Of a stretch of DNA of 64,000 nucleotides, positions 37,215 through 49,581 are shown piece after piece. Numbering within the stretch: position 1 is the first letter of the stretch; every line of letters starts with the position of its first letter. Under the pieces are notes generated by a model. That model saw nothing but the letters and a program-made list of their open reading frames with translations. It was not told the origin of the DNA and did no database searches. A program made the position numbers and the translations under genes. Origin of the DNA: Pomacea canaliculata (lineage: Eukaryota > Mollusca > Gastropoda > Architaenioglossa > Ampullariidae); the NCBI RefSeq assembly GCF_003073045.1, contig NC_037590.1, positions 27,616,449 to 27,680,448 of the forward strand. The letters are read 5' to 3'.

Positions 37215-38240
37215 TCCTTGTTACTCTGCTAGTGGAGCCGGTTTTGGGCAGCACCCCTCAGTTGGGCCCACATGGTCCCAATGTCCTTTGCCTCGCTCTC
37301 TACTGTTAGTTTCCAAGTCTGCTTTGGTCTCCCAACTCTCCTCTTCTCCTGAGATTCCAGTCAAGTTCCTGCCTGGCAATGGTGTCAGCTGGTTTGCATA
37401 GTGTGTGTCCTATCCAGCCTCAGTTGTGCTTTTTGATGTCTTGGCTAGTGGCATTCTGGTTGTTTTTTTTTACCAAAGGCTGCTGTTGGAGATCTTTTCA
37501 GGCCATCTTATTCCCAGAACATGGTGTAGGCATCGGTTGGTAAGGGTCTTGAGCTTGTTGATGGTGTTTGTCACTTTCCAGGTTTCAGAACCATACAGTA
37601 GGACAGCTTTCACATTGGTGTCAAAGATTACTGCAAAGATTGTCTTACTGCAAAAGGATAATGCTCGAGAGTTCCAAATGGGGAATAGGCTGTTGAAAAC
37701 ATGTCTGGCCTTGTTGGTGCAGCTTTTGATGTCATTGTCCGCTCCACCATCCTTGTTGATGATGCTCCCCATATACACAAAGTGATCTCTTTCCAGGATG
37801 TTTTTTCCTTGAAGTTGGATTGGAAGTTCCTGCTTGTTGTTGATTCTCATCACTGTAGTCTTCTTTTTGTTGACCCTTAAACCAGTCTTCTCTGCTTTTT
37901 CTGCTAGCTTACTCAGTTTGGTTTGTGCATGCTGCTGCCGATAAGATAGAACAATATGTGCAAAGTCCAGGTTCTCTAGCTGTTTGGTGAAGGTCCACTG
38001 GATACAGGTGTTGTTGTCTTGTGCATAATCCAGTCTATGACCATCAGGAAGATTGTTGATTATAATATGCAACCCTGTCTTATGCCAGTCTTCATTACAA
38101 AAGGTTCAATGAGTTTGCCGTTGTCAATAACTTGGCAGGACGAGTCATCGTACAACCCCTGGATAATGCTTATGAGCTTAGGTGGATTGCCATAGTGGAT
38201 CATCAGCCTCTAGATGTGGCTTCACTAGATATAGATTGAA
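37215..38240 (-). mobile_element. Decayed LINE reverse transcriptase (C-terminal half)
   Basis: Read on the minus strand, the segment encodes a run of reverse-transcriptase blocks: NPPKLISIIQGLYDDSS and KTGIRQGCIL (38200-38070), the region of the catalytic motif LDFAHIVLSYRQ (about 37970), LRVNKKKTTVMRINN, FVYMGSIINKDGGADND, AVLLYGSETWKV, and CLHHVLGIRWPEKISN (to 37480). A tail (WDHVGPTEGCC and similar, with stops) runs to about 37215. The family motif is normally LDFADDIALLSH, so the two catalytic aspartates are lost. Stops near 38070 and 37470 and a small deletion confirm that the copy is dead. It lies just upstream of the annexin coding start, antisense to that gene. Confidence 0.85.
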
Positions 38241-38336
38241 GACCATTAGTGTTCTCTAGCAAGTAGGACTTCATTTAAAATCATTTAAAAATAAAGCAAA
38301 GAGCGAAGGCAATAGATTTCTCTCCTTGCCTTCCAG

Positions 38337-41300
38337 ATGGGCAAGCACAAGAAGCACGGAGGGCGCAGCTCCTCATCCTCCAGCTCATCTGGTTCTTCAG
38401 ATGATGAGTGGAAGCATCTTCCAAAACATGAGAAGAAGCAAAGAAAGAGATGGAAAAAGCAGATGAGGAAGGTATGTTGGTCTTAAAAGAAATGCAGTGA
38501 ATCAGGAAATTGTTCTTGGAGTGAATACTTTGTATTTAACATGAGTTTTAGAAGTAAAAGGATAGTTGCAAATATAAGTAGATATCTTGTATAGCTGTCG
38601 TTCAGTGCTGCTGTGTTTTCTGCAAGTACATTGAATAAAAATCAGATAAAACTATAAATATATCATTTTGAAAACTGAATATTTGTATTTTCAGGGCTTG
38701 ATTGCTCCAGGCACTCTTCCTGTAAGTTTTGATTCAAAGTTATTTTTAAAACAGTTTCAGAGAAGAGAATTATTAATGTATCAACAAAAATTATAACATC
38801 ATTGTAACAAATATCTTACAAAATTTAGAGATTTTTTGTCATAATGTTCTACCCCACCCCTTTTTTTTCATTCGTATAAGGTGCATTTACGTGCTTAACA
38901 TTTCATAAAAATGCACGAACCACTTTCAGTGTTTTAAGAGAATGCATGACCATTATTAAATTGAACTTGAGCTCCTTCAGTCAGAAAGCATGTTTTGCTC
39001 TACTGTTAATTGTTTTACTTTGATTTTGTCTTGCTTTGTGCCTTTTGCTGTGTCTGATGCCAGTTGTCAGTACTCACTTCACTGAATTTAAGAGAAATAA
39101 TACATTTGTAGTTTTTTTGGTAATCCTAACTGGTACAGTAGCAATGATAATTTCTCAAATAATATTCATGATAAAAGTTGCATGTCTAACATGACCTGTT
39201 TAGAATGTGTTTTGTTTAAAAACTATTTCTAAACTTAGATTTTATGCTGCTGCAAAAAGTTGGTCAGTTTGAACATAATGGTCCTCTTTCTCTCTCTATA
39301 TATATATATGTGTACACAGTTTCTTGATCTTAGTACTCTATAGGTACAAACAAGGATATTTGGTTGAGAGCCTTCATTTTGTGACATTTTGATGTTTGTT
39401 CTGTTTTGCAGTAAGAAAGGAAGGGGTTGACTGTTAATTTTCTTATGAATGTTTGTGTCTGGTGGGATACAGCCATGGCATGGAGGAGGTCATGGAGCCT
39501 ATCCTCCTGCCTATGCCCATGGAGTTCCACATGGTGGACATCATGGAGTTCCCCATGGTGGACATCATGGAGTTCCCCATGGAGGATATCCTCAGGCTTA
39601 CCCACCTGCACCTGGAATGGGAGTGCCTGGTGCCCCTCCGGGGGCCTACCCCCCTCCTCCTGCAGCATATGGAGCTCCAGGTCAACAGCCCTATCCTGGT
39701 GCATACCCTGGTGAGTGAGAGAAAAAGAACTAGAGTTTGTGCAAGTGTCATTTCATGTGAATAGGTATTTTTTTGATTACGCTTGTGCACAAGTTGCTCA
39801 CAAACATTACTTGAAAATTTTACTTGCAGTGGCAGAATAATGCTGGCACACATACCATGCAGTTGAATTAAAGTATAGACTCTCCACCTGCTAAATTAGT
39901 GCCTGTTCCCCATCTGTTCTTGTCCTGTCATTGAAAGAATCAACAGTATATTACTGTTAGGTATGTAACTTTTGGGTGTTGTTTGTTACTTGATTATTTT
40001 GAAATTTTCAGGACCTCCTCCTGCTGCCCCTCATGGTGGATACCCACCGCCTGGTGTTGGACCAGGAGGCTTTGCTCCACCTGGGTGTAAGTATTCCTTT
40101 GTTCTAACACATTCTTAATTTAACACATGCCTAATGTTTTTTGTCTATATAGCTGATTTTTTAATCATATGCAAATTTATATGCTTATTTGTATGCAAGC
40201 TGATGTCTGACATTCTTTGTAGATGCATTAGTGATGCAGAATCCTTTTTTATTCAGATAAAGCTATTTTATAAATTTGTGTATATGAGTTTGTGATTTTC
40301 TGTGCTACTGATTGACCTCTTATAAAGTAATCAACATTATCCAGTCCTCAATGAGATATCTAATAGCATGTTGTCTTTGCATTAAACAAGTCAGCTTTGG
40401 AAAAACTGATATGCGAGCATCTGCACTTAAAATCACAAATTAAACATTGTTGAACTTAATAGCTATACTTTAACATGTTTCTCTAATGTAATTTACAAAT
40501 ACATGGTAGTTTTGTTTTGGTCTTTAAGGGAACATACTGGCTTTAGAAGCCAGCTTTCTTGGTATTGAAACTTAATGGTTATAAGAATTCCTCAGAATGT
40601 TCTTGTCTATCTTATTAAATAATAGGTGAGAATATACTTAGATTTATAACAAAATAAAAATGTCAGTACAGTAGTATTTTGATAAGATTTGACTGACAGG
40701 AAAAAAAACTACTGTAGCATTGTGAATTGTTCTGAGTTTAGCCTTTACTCTCTAACCTATTCTTTTCTTCAAATGCATGCAAAAAGATTTTTGTTTATGA
40801 CAGTAGCTATTACTAGTGTGCATAATTTTACATGTTATATGTGCCTGAATGCATATGCACAGTTTGCCTCACATCCACCCACCCTGTCATTTATTTGTGA
40901 GAACTACAGTTTGAAAAAAACTGATTTGGAAAAAATCTTACATTTTAGCACATGCAGTATTAAGCAGTGTCATGCTTCATAGTAGCTTTTACTGGGGTTT
41001 GTGCCATGACTTTTGGGCTCTGTTGTGCTTGTAATACTCTTGAACTTTGCATCAGAAATTGCTTGCTTTTTTGTGAATCTCATAATCATGCTAATGATTA
41101 GTTCAGCCATGCAAGGAGACTTTTAAAATCATTTTAAATTAGGAGAAGCACTTGGATGACACCACATGAGCCAACAGGGGGCTGTGTACATTCAGGGTCT
41201 TTATTTGACTTGATTTTTTTTGGAAGTTATGCAATAAAGGTAAAAGGGATTTAAATGAAAAGGCTGTTCTGAACTGTTTCAAAATCTGAAAGAGGCTCCA

Positions 41301-44300
41301 TTTTATGTCTGTGTTTTTCATTTCTTCTTCATGGTAGCATTCAATACTTTTATAACACATCAAACTTTCCTTGAGGTTCCAGTATCTGGTTTTGCTACCA
41401 TTTTGGACCTTTATGTGGTGCATATGGATTAGAGAGTTTGTCTGTTGTAAGCTGAAAACACCAGTTAATCCTTATTATCGCATGCTTTTTCCAGACATGT
41501 TTGATCTCTGTTTATAAAGAAAGTGGGTATCATCATAAATAAGCATAAGTAATTTTATAGATATTAGATATCATACACTACCTTATTTACAATGACTACA
41601 TTTAAATGAAAAACATTCTAGAAAATACTGCATGGTTTTGGGGATGAACAGCATTGAAATGAGTATCAGTGAAGACTGCACCATCATTTTCTGTTCTCTC
41701 TTCCCTCCTTTCACCATGGCTGTTTAACTGGCTTTATTATTCTCCTCTGCAATAAGGTGAAAAGAATTTGCTAAACAGCAGTGTTGGTTTGTTTCAGATT
41801 ATCACCGTTAGGGCCCAGTAGCCTGCGGTGCAGAGATTTTTCTGCAAACATGCAGCAACTTTCTGTGTAGACTTGAAATTTTACTGAAGAATGTCAAAAA
41901 AAAAGGGCATAATAAGTCATCAATAACAGATTAAGAATAGTGTTGATTTTATCAATGAATAATTCAGTAATTTTGGTGTTTAATGCTGTTAAGACCATGC
42001 TGTTATATGTAACATTTAATATTTTTAATAAGATGCACTTCTCATACTGATTGATCATATGTATACATATATAATTTTGTTTATTTAACATCCGGATAGA
42101 TAAGGTGCTGGGGTTTCACTGCTAAAAAGTTTTCTTTTGCTCCCAGGGTGTTTTAAGTTGGCCTGTTTGTGCAAATTTTGACCAGGCCAAGAATTCAGAT
42201 GCTAAGGGCTGTTAAATCTAGTAGTATTACTCAGCTAATACTTCCCTTTCATGAAATTATAAGTTACGGCTCTTCCCAGAGAGCAATTAGCAATCAGGAC
42301 TGTAAAGAAGCAGTCAAGAACCTTATAGCACTTCAACAACCGACAGTGCCATCACACATACATGCCAACCACACCAGACAGATCCCTTTGCAATCACCAG
42401 TCAGACTCACACCTATAATAACAATTTATTCACATGTAGCAGCATTGAAAGTCACACAGGTAAAACAACAAAGAACAGCCTCAGTCTGTTAGTCCAGCAC
42501 AGCTTGCAGAAACTGGCAACCCAATGGGAGCTGTTAGAACACTCCCAGTATAGCAGAAAAATCTACTTTGTTAACATGTCTTTGAAAGGCATTTATTTCA
42601 ATTTATCACCATATTAAGTGCGGTAATATTAATCAGAAAATATTTGTTGTAGAAAGCAAAAATATTATACATCGCTTTATATTTATTGTGTGTATTTTTT
42701 TTTTCTGAGCCAAATGTTAGACAGAAAAAGGCATATTTAATTAATCTTTTTATGTAACTTCATTAGTTTGTTGTTTGTTCAGTTTCATCCCTTTGGATTA
42801 TGACAGATTATAATTATCAGGTGATGATATGATTATGTTCTGACTTTCTTCTGGAGTTTTTTTGGGAACAAAAGTGATGTTTAAGCACCCTGTCTCAAAA
42901 CAAATATTAATTTAAATAGTACACTTTCTTCTTCCTTTCTTTATCTGCTTCACAAATGTGCTAACAGTAATAGTGATATGCTGCTAAAGATTTTATTGTA
43001 TGCTGATGCTGTCTTGGGATTGTTGAATATTCTTGGTATTTTGGTGTATGACAATAAACTCTTAAAAAATTCTAGGTTGCTTTATATTTGTCCAGCTTGA
43101 GATGAAGCAGTTAAAAACTTTAGAAAAGTTAGAAACTGTGGCTTAACATGCTTCGCTAAACTTCTATTGCCTATTTTAGTTACCCATAGAAATTTTGTAG
43201 GTTTGTGCTGGTCTTGATGGTTCAGATAGGTCTAAATCTTAGTTTCATGCCCTTTTTAAGTAACAGGAAGGTTAACACTGAATGCCATGTTCTTTAGAAT
43301 ATTGTCATTTCAATAGGGCTTAAAGGTTAGAATTTGAAAAGACACTCTCAATTGATATTGTGTGAAAATGACAGCTATGCCCAATAGAAGATGATGATCA
43401 GAATATATTTGAGCTTTCACTTGCATTCTTAAACTATCTTTTTACATATTATTTAATGTTGAGGATCCTGAATGCATTACAATTACACAAATAATGGTTG
43501 GCAAAGAAGTTCAAGATTCCATGGATATGCTATTTTACATTCAGAAAGCTGGGAACCACATGGGAACTGTAGGACATCATGCAGCATCATGACACATTGA
43601 TAACATAGTGATGAAATAATAAATAAATATACTAATTTGATCAAAATTCTGTTCTAAAAAACCTACTGGCTATATATATATATAACAGCAGTTGCTAAGC
43701 TATGGTGGTCAGTAAAAACATTCAGATGTTTAACAACAAACCAATCAGTCATAAACTGCCTGAAGCCTAAAACACCTCAAAACAGTTTTTGCAAGCTTTA
43801 CACCTGAGACTCTAATTTACCAGTATGATTGGGTAATGTATATATAATTTTGCTAGTTTAAAATTTTATCACAGCCACTGAGGATAGAAAAGTGGTTTGC
43901 ATTAAATCTAACTGAAGTAGTGCAGCTTAAGAAACATTTTTAAAAGACATCACTCTCGTGAATTCTTGCTTAACAGTAGTCCAGTTTGTAAAAAAGACGA
44001 TGTCAAAAATTATAAGCTGACAGTTTCAGTTATATGTACTAGATTTTGCCTCTCTCCTACTCTGACTTATTACACAAACACCCTTCCCCCAACACCAAAA
44101 TATACTTTACGGCTATGAGCAATCCATTGATTAAAAAAAAAAAAATCAAACCTCATAGGCTACTTGCAGAGAATTGTTTATCACTTCTCTTGCAAAATGG
44201 GAATGTCACAAGTAATGTGAAGTATCTATCAAAGTGCTTGAACAAATGCAATTTCTAAAGATAAATTTATTGAAAATACCCCATTATTCATGAAGAAACT

Positions 44301-47300
44301 ACACATCTCTACTAGTGGAGAGAAAGTGAGGGAGAAGTGAGAGTCTGATAAAAAAAATATCATGCAATTCTGTCACTTGCTGTGCATAATTTAAAACATG
44401 AACTTAATGACTGCAGAAAACTCTGTGATGATAGTATAAAATGTGTTCTAGTAAAACTTCTTTAGCTAGGATAGTCCCCAGAAATTGAGCAATCAGTCTT
44501 GGTGAAAATTTCATATCTCTTGGTTAATCTGACCTGCCTGGCATACCTTTGTTGATAACATGTTAACTAACTCTTTACGATCTGTTACCTCTGCAGGGGC
44601 TTTTGCACTTTATCCTTATCATTGCCTATCTTTCTGTTTGTTCATGTAGTACATATTAACCTAGTTTTTGTATCAACCACTTAGTGCCTGCCCCTTTATG
44701 AGCATGATTCTGCTATTTATATATTGCATGATTATTATTATTAAAAGGACAATGAGAACTGCATGTCTACTTCAGGGCTGGACTTAAAGGCGCTTTTCTA
44801 TTAAATTCTATGCTGACACAAACAGAAGATATGACCTACATGAAAATTCTTATTTCATACATGGTTGAAAATTGAGTCTTCATCCAGAAGAAGAAGGAGA
44901 TTTATAATCTTCTTTCCATGGTTTTTTTTTATTGCATTTAAAGTTGCTAGTTTGGTACACAAAATCTTTTTTTCTTTTTCTCTCCATCCTAATCCTGCAA
45001 GTGTTGTTGACAGTCCTGTGGGATGCTTTCTTTTAACAGCTGGTGATGGAAGCCACTCAGGTGTCCACGCATCAGGGCATGTTGGTGCTTGGGGCACACC
45101 CAAGCCATGACCCTGCCTCAGGGCTACCACCTGCTATGCTGGCACCCAGTGGAGGAATAACGGCTGCTGCTCCACATGGAACTGCTGCTGTCCCAGCTGT
45201 GAGAAGTTAACTTTTGTGAAGGGTCTACAAGAATGCAGCATTTTTTTTTTTTCAAAATTACTTGGCCTATAAAGACATCACCCTGGTATCACCCTTGATG
45301 CTAGGAATATACATAGAGATCTGCTTGCATTATCAAGGCTACAGTCAACAGGAGAGCAGGGAAAATATGTTTTGACCACTGGTTGGTCTGCATAGTAGCA
45401 GATTCCATCTCACCTTTCAACTTGAGTAAGGGCTATTAGACACCAGTTTGAAGCAGAAGTCAGTGATATATGCTGCAGTTTTTTTTATGATATCCACGTA
45501 TGCAAATTTTAAAATAATATAAAACGAATAAAAAATATTTTAAAGATCCCTGAAAATGTAAATGCTGCCTCTTTCATATTAAATTTACGCCACAAACACC
45601 ACCAATGTGTAGTTGAAAACTATCAAATTTTTCATTTGTCTAAATCTCTTTACAAATGTTGCAAAAGTTTTTTTCGAATGGCTTCTCTTATCTGTTAAGT
45701 GTATGTGCTTAGCATTCAACAATTTTGAGAAGTTTAAGATATCTTCTAGTGTTCCTTACCTGCCGACAGCTTTTGTAGGATATCTGAAAAATTCTTCACT
45801 GAGGTGTTCACAAAGGAGTATAGAACTCATTTGGTCTTGTCTATTTATTTGGAAACTTGTTTACACCAGAGTTAATTTATTATAACTGCTTTGCCCAGGA
45901 TGCTGCTGCCAATCTAAAGTTACATGATGGTTTCTGTGACAGGGTGTGGAGGCAATAGGTGCAGGCCTGGACCGTGTGACGCTGGATGGGTGTGCACAGA
46001 TCTTCCGCCCCACTGTTGTTGCCTCCCCTAACTTCTCTGCCGAGCGTGACTCCGAAACTTTGCGCAAATCCATGAAGGGTGCAGGTGAGACTATTGGAGC
46101 TATGATAGTGAGTGAATTTCTTTCAAGAGAAGGACCCTGTTAGAGGATTTAAATAATCCAAGAAACCTATATATATATTTATAAAAACAGAAAACATTTA
46201 TTAAATCTGTTGTATTGATGCCTTGTTATATGCATGGAAATGAAGTAGTACTCTAACATATCTAAACAAATCATTAACCTAGGCAGGAGCATGGACATTG
46301 GAGAAAGGATTTTCTGTCTGTTTTGCTGCTGACAGATTGGTTTTTTTTTTCTTTGAAGGTACTGATGAGCGAACTATCATTGGCATCATTGGTAAAAGAT
46401 GTAACACCCAGCGTCAGGAGATTGCCAAGATCTACAAGACCATGTATGGAAGGGTGAGTTCACAGCACTTTAGACTCTGAGATTTCTTGCTACTGTCATC
46501 ACTAAGGACATTTATTGAAGAATAGGCTATTCAGTTTTTTTAATTTGATTTTCATCTAGTTTCTTTAAGGAAAACACTGAACTATGCAACTTGCATTTTA
46601 TGATAATGTTACTGTTGGTAGTTCGACAAGAATAATCCCACCAAAAAGGTATATAATCAGAATGATATCTGCTCACTAACAAACGCTTTGGTGTGCAGTT
46701 GGTCACCAGAAAAGTGAAAAAAAAAAATGCTTTCTTAGAATAAGTATCATCTTTCAATGTATTGAAAGGACCTGATTGCTGACCTGGAGTCAGAGCTGAG
46801 TGGCAACTTCCGGGAGACCATCATGGGCATGTTTAAACCACCAGCCTACTATGATGCCTGGTCACTTAATCATGCCATGGAGGTGAGCACCAGGAGAAAA
46901 GCTAAGAGGCCAAATTTGATGCTTGAAGAACATGTGATGGTGACATAAACTATCGAGCAGTTCTGCGGGGAGTATGCTAAGTTTAAAAAGTTGATGCAAC
47001 ATGTATTATTTAAGTGAATGACTGGTGAAATGAAAGGTAGAACACTGTCTGTCAAGGTGCAAAGTCTGTCAGCACTAACAGTATCTCATACTTTCTGTGA
47101 ATTTCTCAAAGTGCAGAAGATGAGCAAGAATGGTGAAATATTTGTGTTACATACTTTATACATGGGAGTAGGGGATGTAAGGCTTTGTCCTCTGTTTGAG
47201 TAGTTTTGCTGCCATCCCTGATGCTCAGCAGGTTATCTTGAGGTGTGACATCTTTTTTAGGGTCTGGGAACAAAGGAATCAGTGCTGATTGAGATCCTCT

Positions 47301-49581
47301 GCACACGCAGCAACCAGCAGATCCGGGACATTGTGGCATGCTACAAAGAGCGTAAGTTACAAAGACTTGGCATCAGATCTGTAGCCTGAATAGCAAGCTG
47401 ATCCAGTTAGGATTGACTAGAGAAGTGAAATAAAAGAAATGTTGATACTGTGTATGTGAGGATTATAGGCTGCAAAGGATAACTACTTAACAATGTATCT
47501 ATTTACATTCACTACTTTCACATACCTTTCTGCATATCAAACAGTGCAAAATCTTTAATTTATTTGTAGAGTAGAATGGGTTGGGGTAGAGGTGGAATGC
47601 TAGGGAATTTTCACATGCAGTATATGCTTGCGAATGTTGCCAGCACATTAAATGTGCAAAGTCTGTTTTGTAATTACTCTACAGTTGATTACAATTGCAT
47701 TGTTTAAAAAAAGCTGTCATTTTCTTTTAAGGAACTTTCTGTTTTATTTCTGGATTATCATAACCCTCAAATTTGTTGAACTTGGAGTCTTGCTGTACAT
47801 GTAAATGAAATATTTTATGTTGAAGACTTCAAACGTGATTTGGAGAAGGACATTAGTGACGACACCAGTGGCCACTTTAAGAAGCTCCTCATCTCATGCT
47901 GTCAGGTATCATGGGAACACTTGACTTAATTTCAGTTGTGAAGCAAGATCTGTATCACAAGTGATGGGCATGTTTAGGTGCCTCATTTGTATCAGTAGTC
48001 CTATTAGCCATTGTGCTAGACGTAAATTGTTTTGAACATAAGAAACTGACTTTGTACTGGTGTCTAACATCTTCTCTTTGTAAGGTTTTCTACTCAGATC
48101 ATTAACATGGTTAATAATTGTACTAGCACTGATAAAGTCATCTAAATCTGTACTTGCACTCGAAGAATCATATCTGCTAAGGTTCTGATACTGTCGGTGT
48201 CTGGTGGCAGGGTAATCGTCAAGAGCTGACCCCGGAGCAGCTGTCGCAAGTAAGATCGCAGGGTGCCTCTGCTGTGGTCAATGCCGAGCTGGCCCGCCAG
48301 GATGCGCAGAAGCTGCAGGAGGCAGGCATCAAGCACTTAGGCACAGACGAATCGACCTTCATCTCTGTCCTGGCACTGAGACACATGTACCAGCTGCAGG
48401 CTACCTTCTCTGAATACCAGAAGGTGAGATTGTTTTAAAAATTTGTGAGATTTCCCAGTCCCCCTTCCCTTCTTCCACCCCATCATTGGATCTGTTTTCC
48501 AGCTGAAACTGTTACCAGATGCCTCAAAACACGTTTTTGATTCTTCACCCTTTTTTGACTATTCTTCAGTCAACATTTTGAATTCTATGATCATCAGTTA
48601 AGGAAAATGTGTAGCTACTAATTGCATTTAAAAGACAATCTGTTTCTGGTCTGTCTATAGCTGACAGGTAAAGACATACTTGATTCTATATCCAGCGAGA
48701 CCTCTGGGGACTTTGAGACAGGACTGAGAGCTATTGGTAAGCATCATTTTCCTTTGTATTTCACAAGACTTGCTGAGATTTTATGACTGAACCAGTCATT
48801 TAGACTTTTGCTGACAGCTTTGAGTGAAGCTGCTTATCCTTTTATTATGACATGAGATGATTGGGCAAGCGCTTAAATTCTTTTGATTATTTTGCCCAGA
48901 TGTTTGTATTTTAAAACTAGGTGCCTTGTTTGCAGAGTAGTTATGTCTCATAATGGCTTAAGTCTTTTCTATCATCCTATCAACTTACCTCCAAAATGAG
49001 GAGCTAAACATGAGCTGTATTTGCAACTTATTTGTACTGTTAACAGTGCGCTCAGCCAAGAACAGACCAGAGTACTTTGCAGACAAACTTCATGACTCTA
49101 TTAAAGGCTTGGGGACTGATGATTCCCGTCTGATCCGCATTATTGTCTCAAGATGTGAGGTAATCATAACAACACTGTACCAGGTCATTTATTGCAGCCT
49201 GGTCACATAAACGCCATTACAAAATATCATTTAATGCATACGTTTGATGGTGTGAAAAAAAGATTGATAAATGAAAGAGAAGGTAGGAGAAGACAGGAAA
49301 AGAAGGCTAAAAAAAAAAAAGGAAGAAATGAAATGAAATCTAAGCTGCAACATTAATTGAATCAATTCAGACCAGGTTACCAGAACATTTGATAACATGA
49401 ATGTTGTCCTACACTTTCATAAAGATGTATAAATGTGCTGTTCTTTTCTCCCCACCAGATTGACCTGCAGGACATCAAGGATGCATACCTGACTAAGTAC
49501 CAGAAGACACTGGACTCTGAGGTGGCCTCGGACACCAGTGGTGACTACAAGCGCATACTGCTGGCTCTTATTGGCTCGTAG
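38337..49581 (+). CDS. Annexin with Gly/His/Pro/Tyr-rich N-terminal region (annexin A7/A11 type)
   Basis: Annexins bind acidic phospholipids in a Ca2+-dependent way. Exons: 38337-38471, 38695-38721, 39473-39710, 40012-40086, 45040-45198, 45943-46084, 46359-46453, 46769-46882, 47261-47351, 47826-47905, 48211-48423, 48661-48736, 49047-49159, 49459-49581 (TAG). The predicted protein is about 559 residues. Residues 1-54 are a Ser-run and Lys/Arg-rich leader (MGKHKKHGG, then [13 protein letters not shown]). A low-complexity region of about 160 residues follows, with HGVPHGGH repeats and PYPGAYPG. Four annexin repeats come next, with type II calcium loops MKGAGTDE, MEGLGTKE, KHLGTDE and IKGLGTDD and their distal acidic caps (SELSGNF, DDTSGHF, SETSGDF, SDTSGDY). 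Exon phases all join, except that exon 45040-45198 needs a one-base correction near 45090. The start codon abuts the acceptor. The repeats resemble vertebrate ANXA7/ANXA11; strict orthology is not claimed. Confidence 0.95.
39518..39589 (+). repeat. Three 24-base tandem repeats inside the annexin coding sequence
   Basis: Units 39518-39541, 39542-39565 and 39566-39589 are near-identical 24-mers and encode [16 protein letters not shown] and HGVPHGGY. The repeat is in frame, so unit gain or loss would change the protein by eight residues without a frameshift. Because the unit length is a multiple of three, every other frame on both strands is also open here, which produces several spurious long open frames. 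Confidence 0.9.
40087..45039 (+). other. Large annexin intron, with a possible inserted element near 42085-42545
   Basis: This 5-kb intron separates exons 40012-40086 and 45040-45198. It is mostly AT-rich and empty of recognisable exons. From about 42085 to 42545 the sequence is less AT-rich and carries a 107-codon open frame on the plus strand (42169-42492) rich in Gln, Ser and Thr. I recognise no domain; an old transposon piece is possible. Additional small Gly/Pro-rich exons cannot be excluded. Confidence 0.4.

Noticed and set aside
37405..37785. 126-codon plus-strand open frame
   Set aside because: It is the antisense shadow of the minus-strand reverse-transcriptase remnant.
39330..39853. 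Long open frames on both strands and in three frames (up to 136 codons) overlapping the annexin Gly/His-rich exon
   Set aside because: They arise because the 24-base repeat is open in every frame. Only the frame continuing through exon 40012-40086 fits the splice phases and the annexin context.
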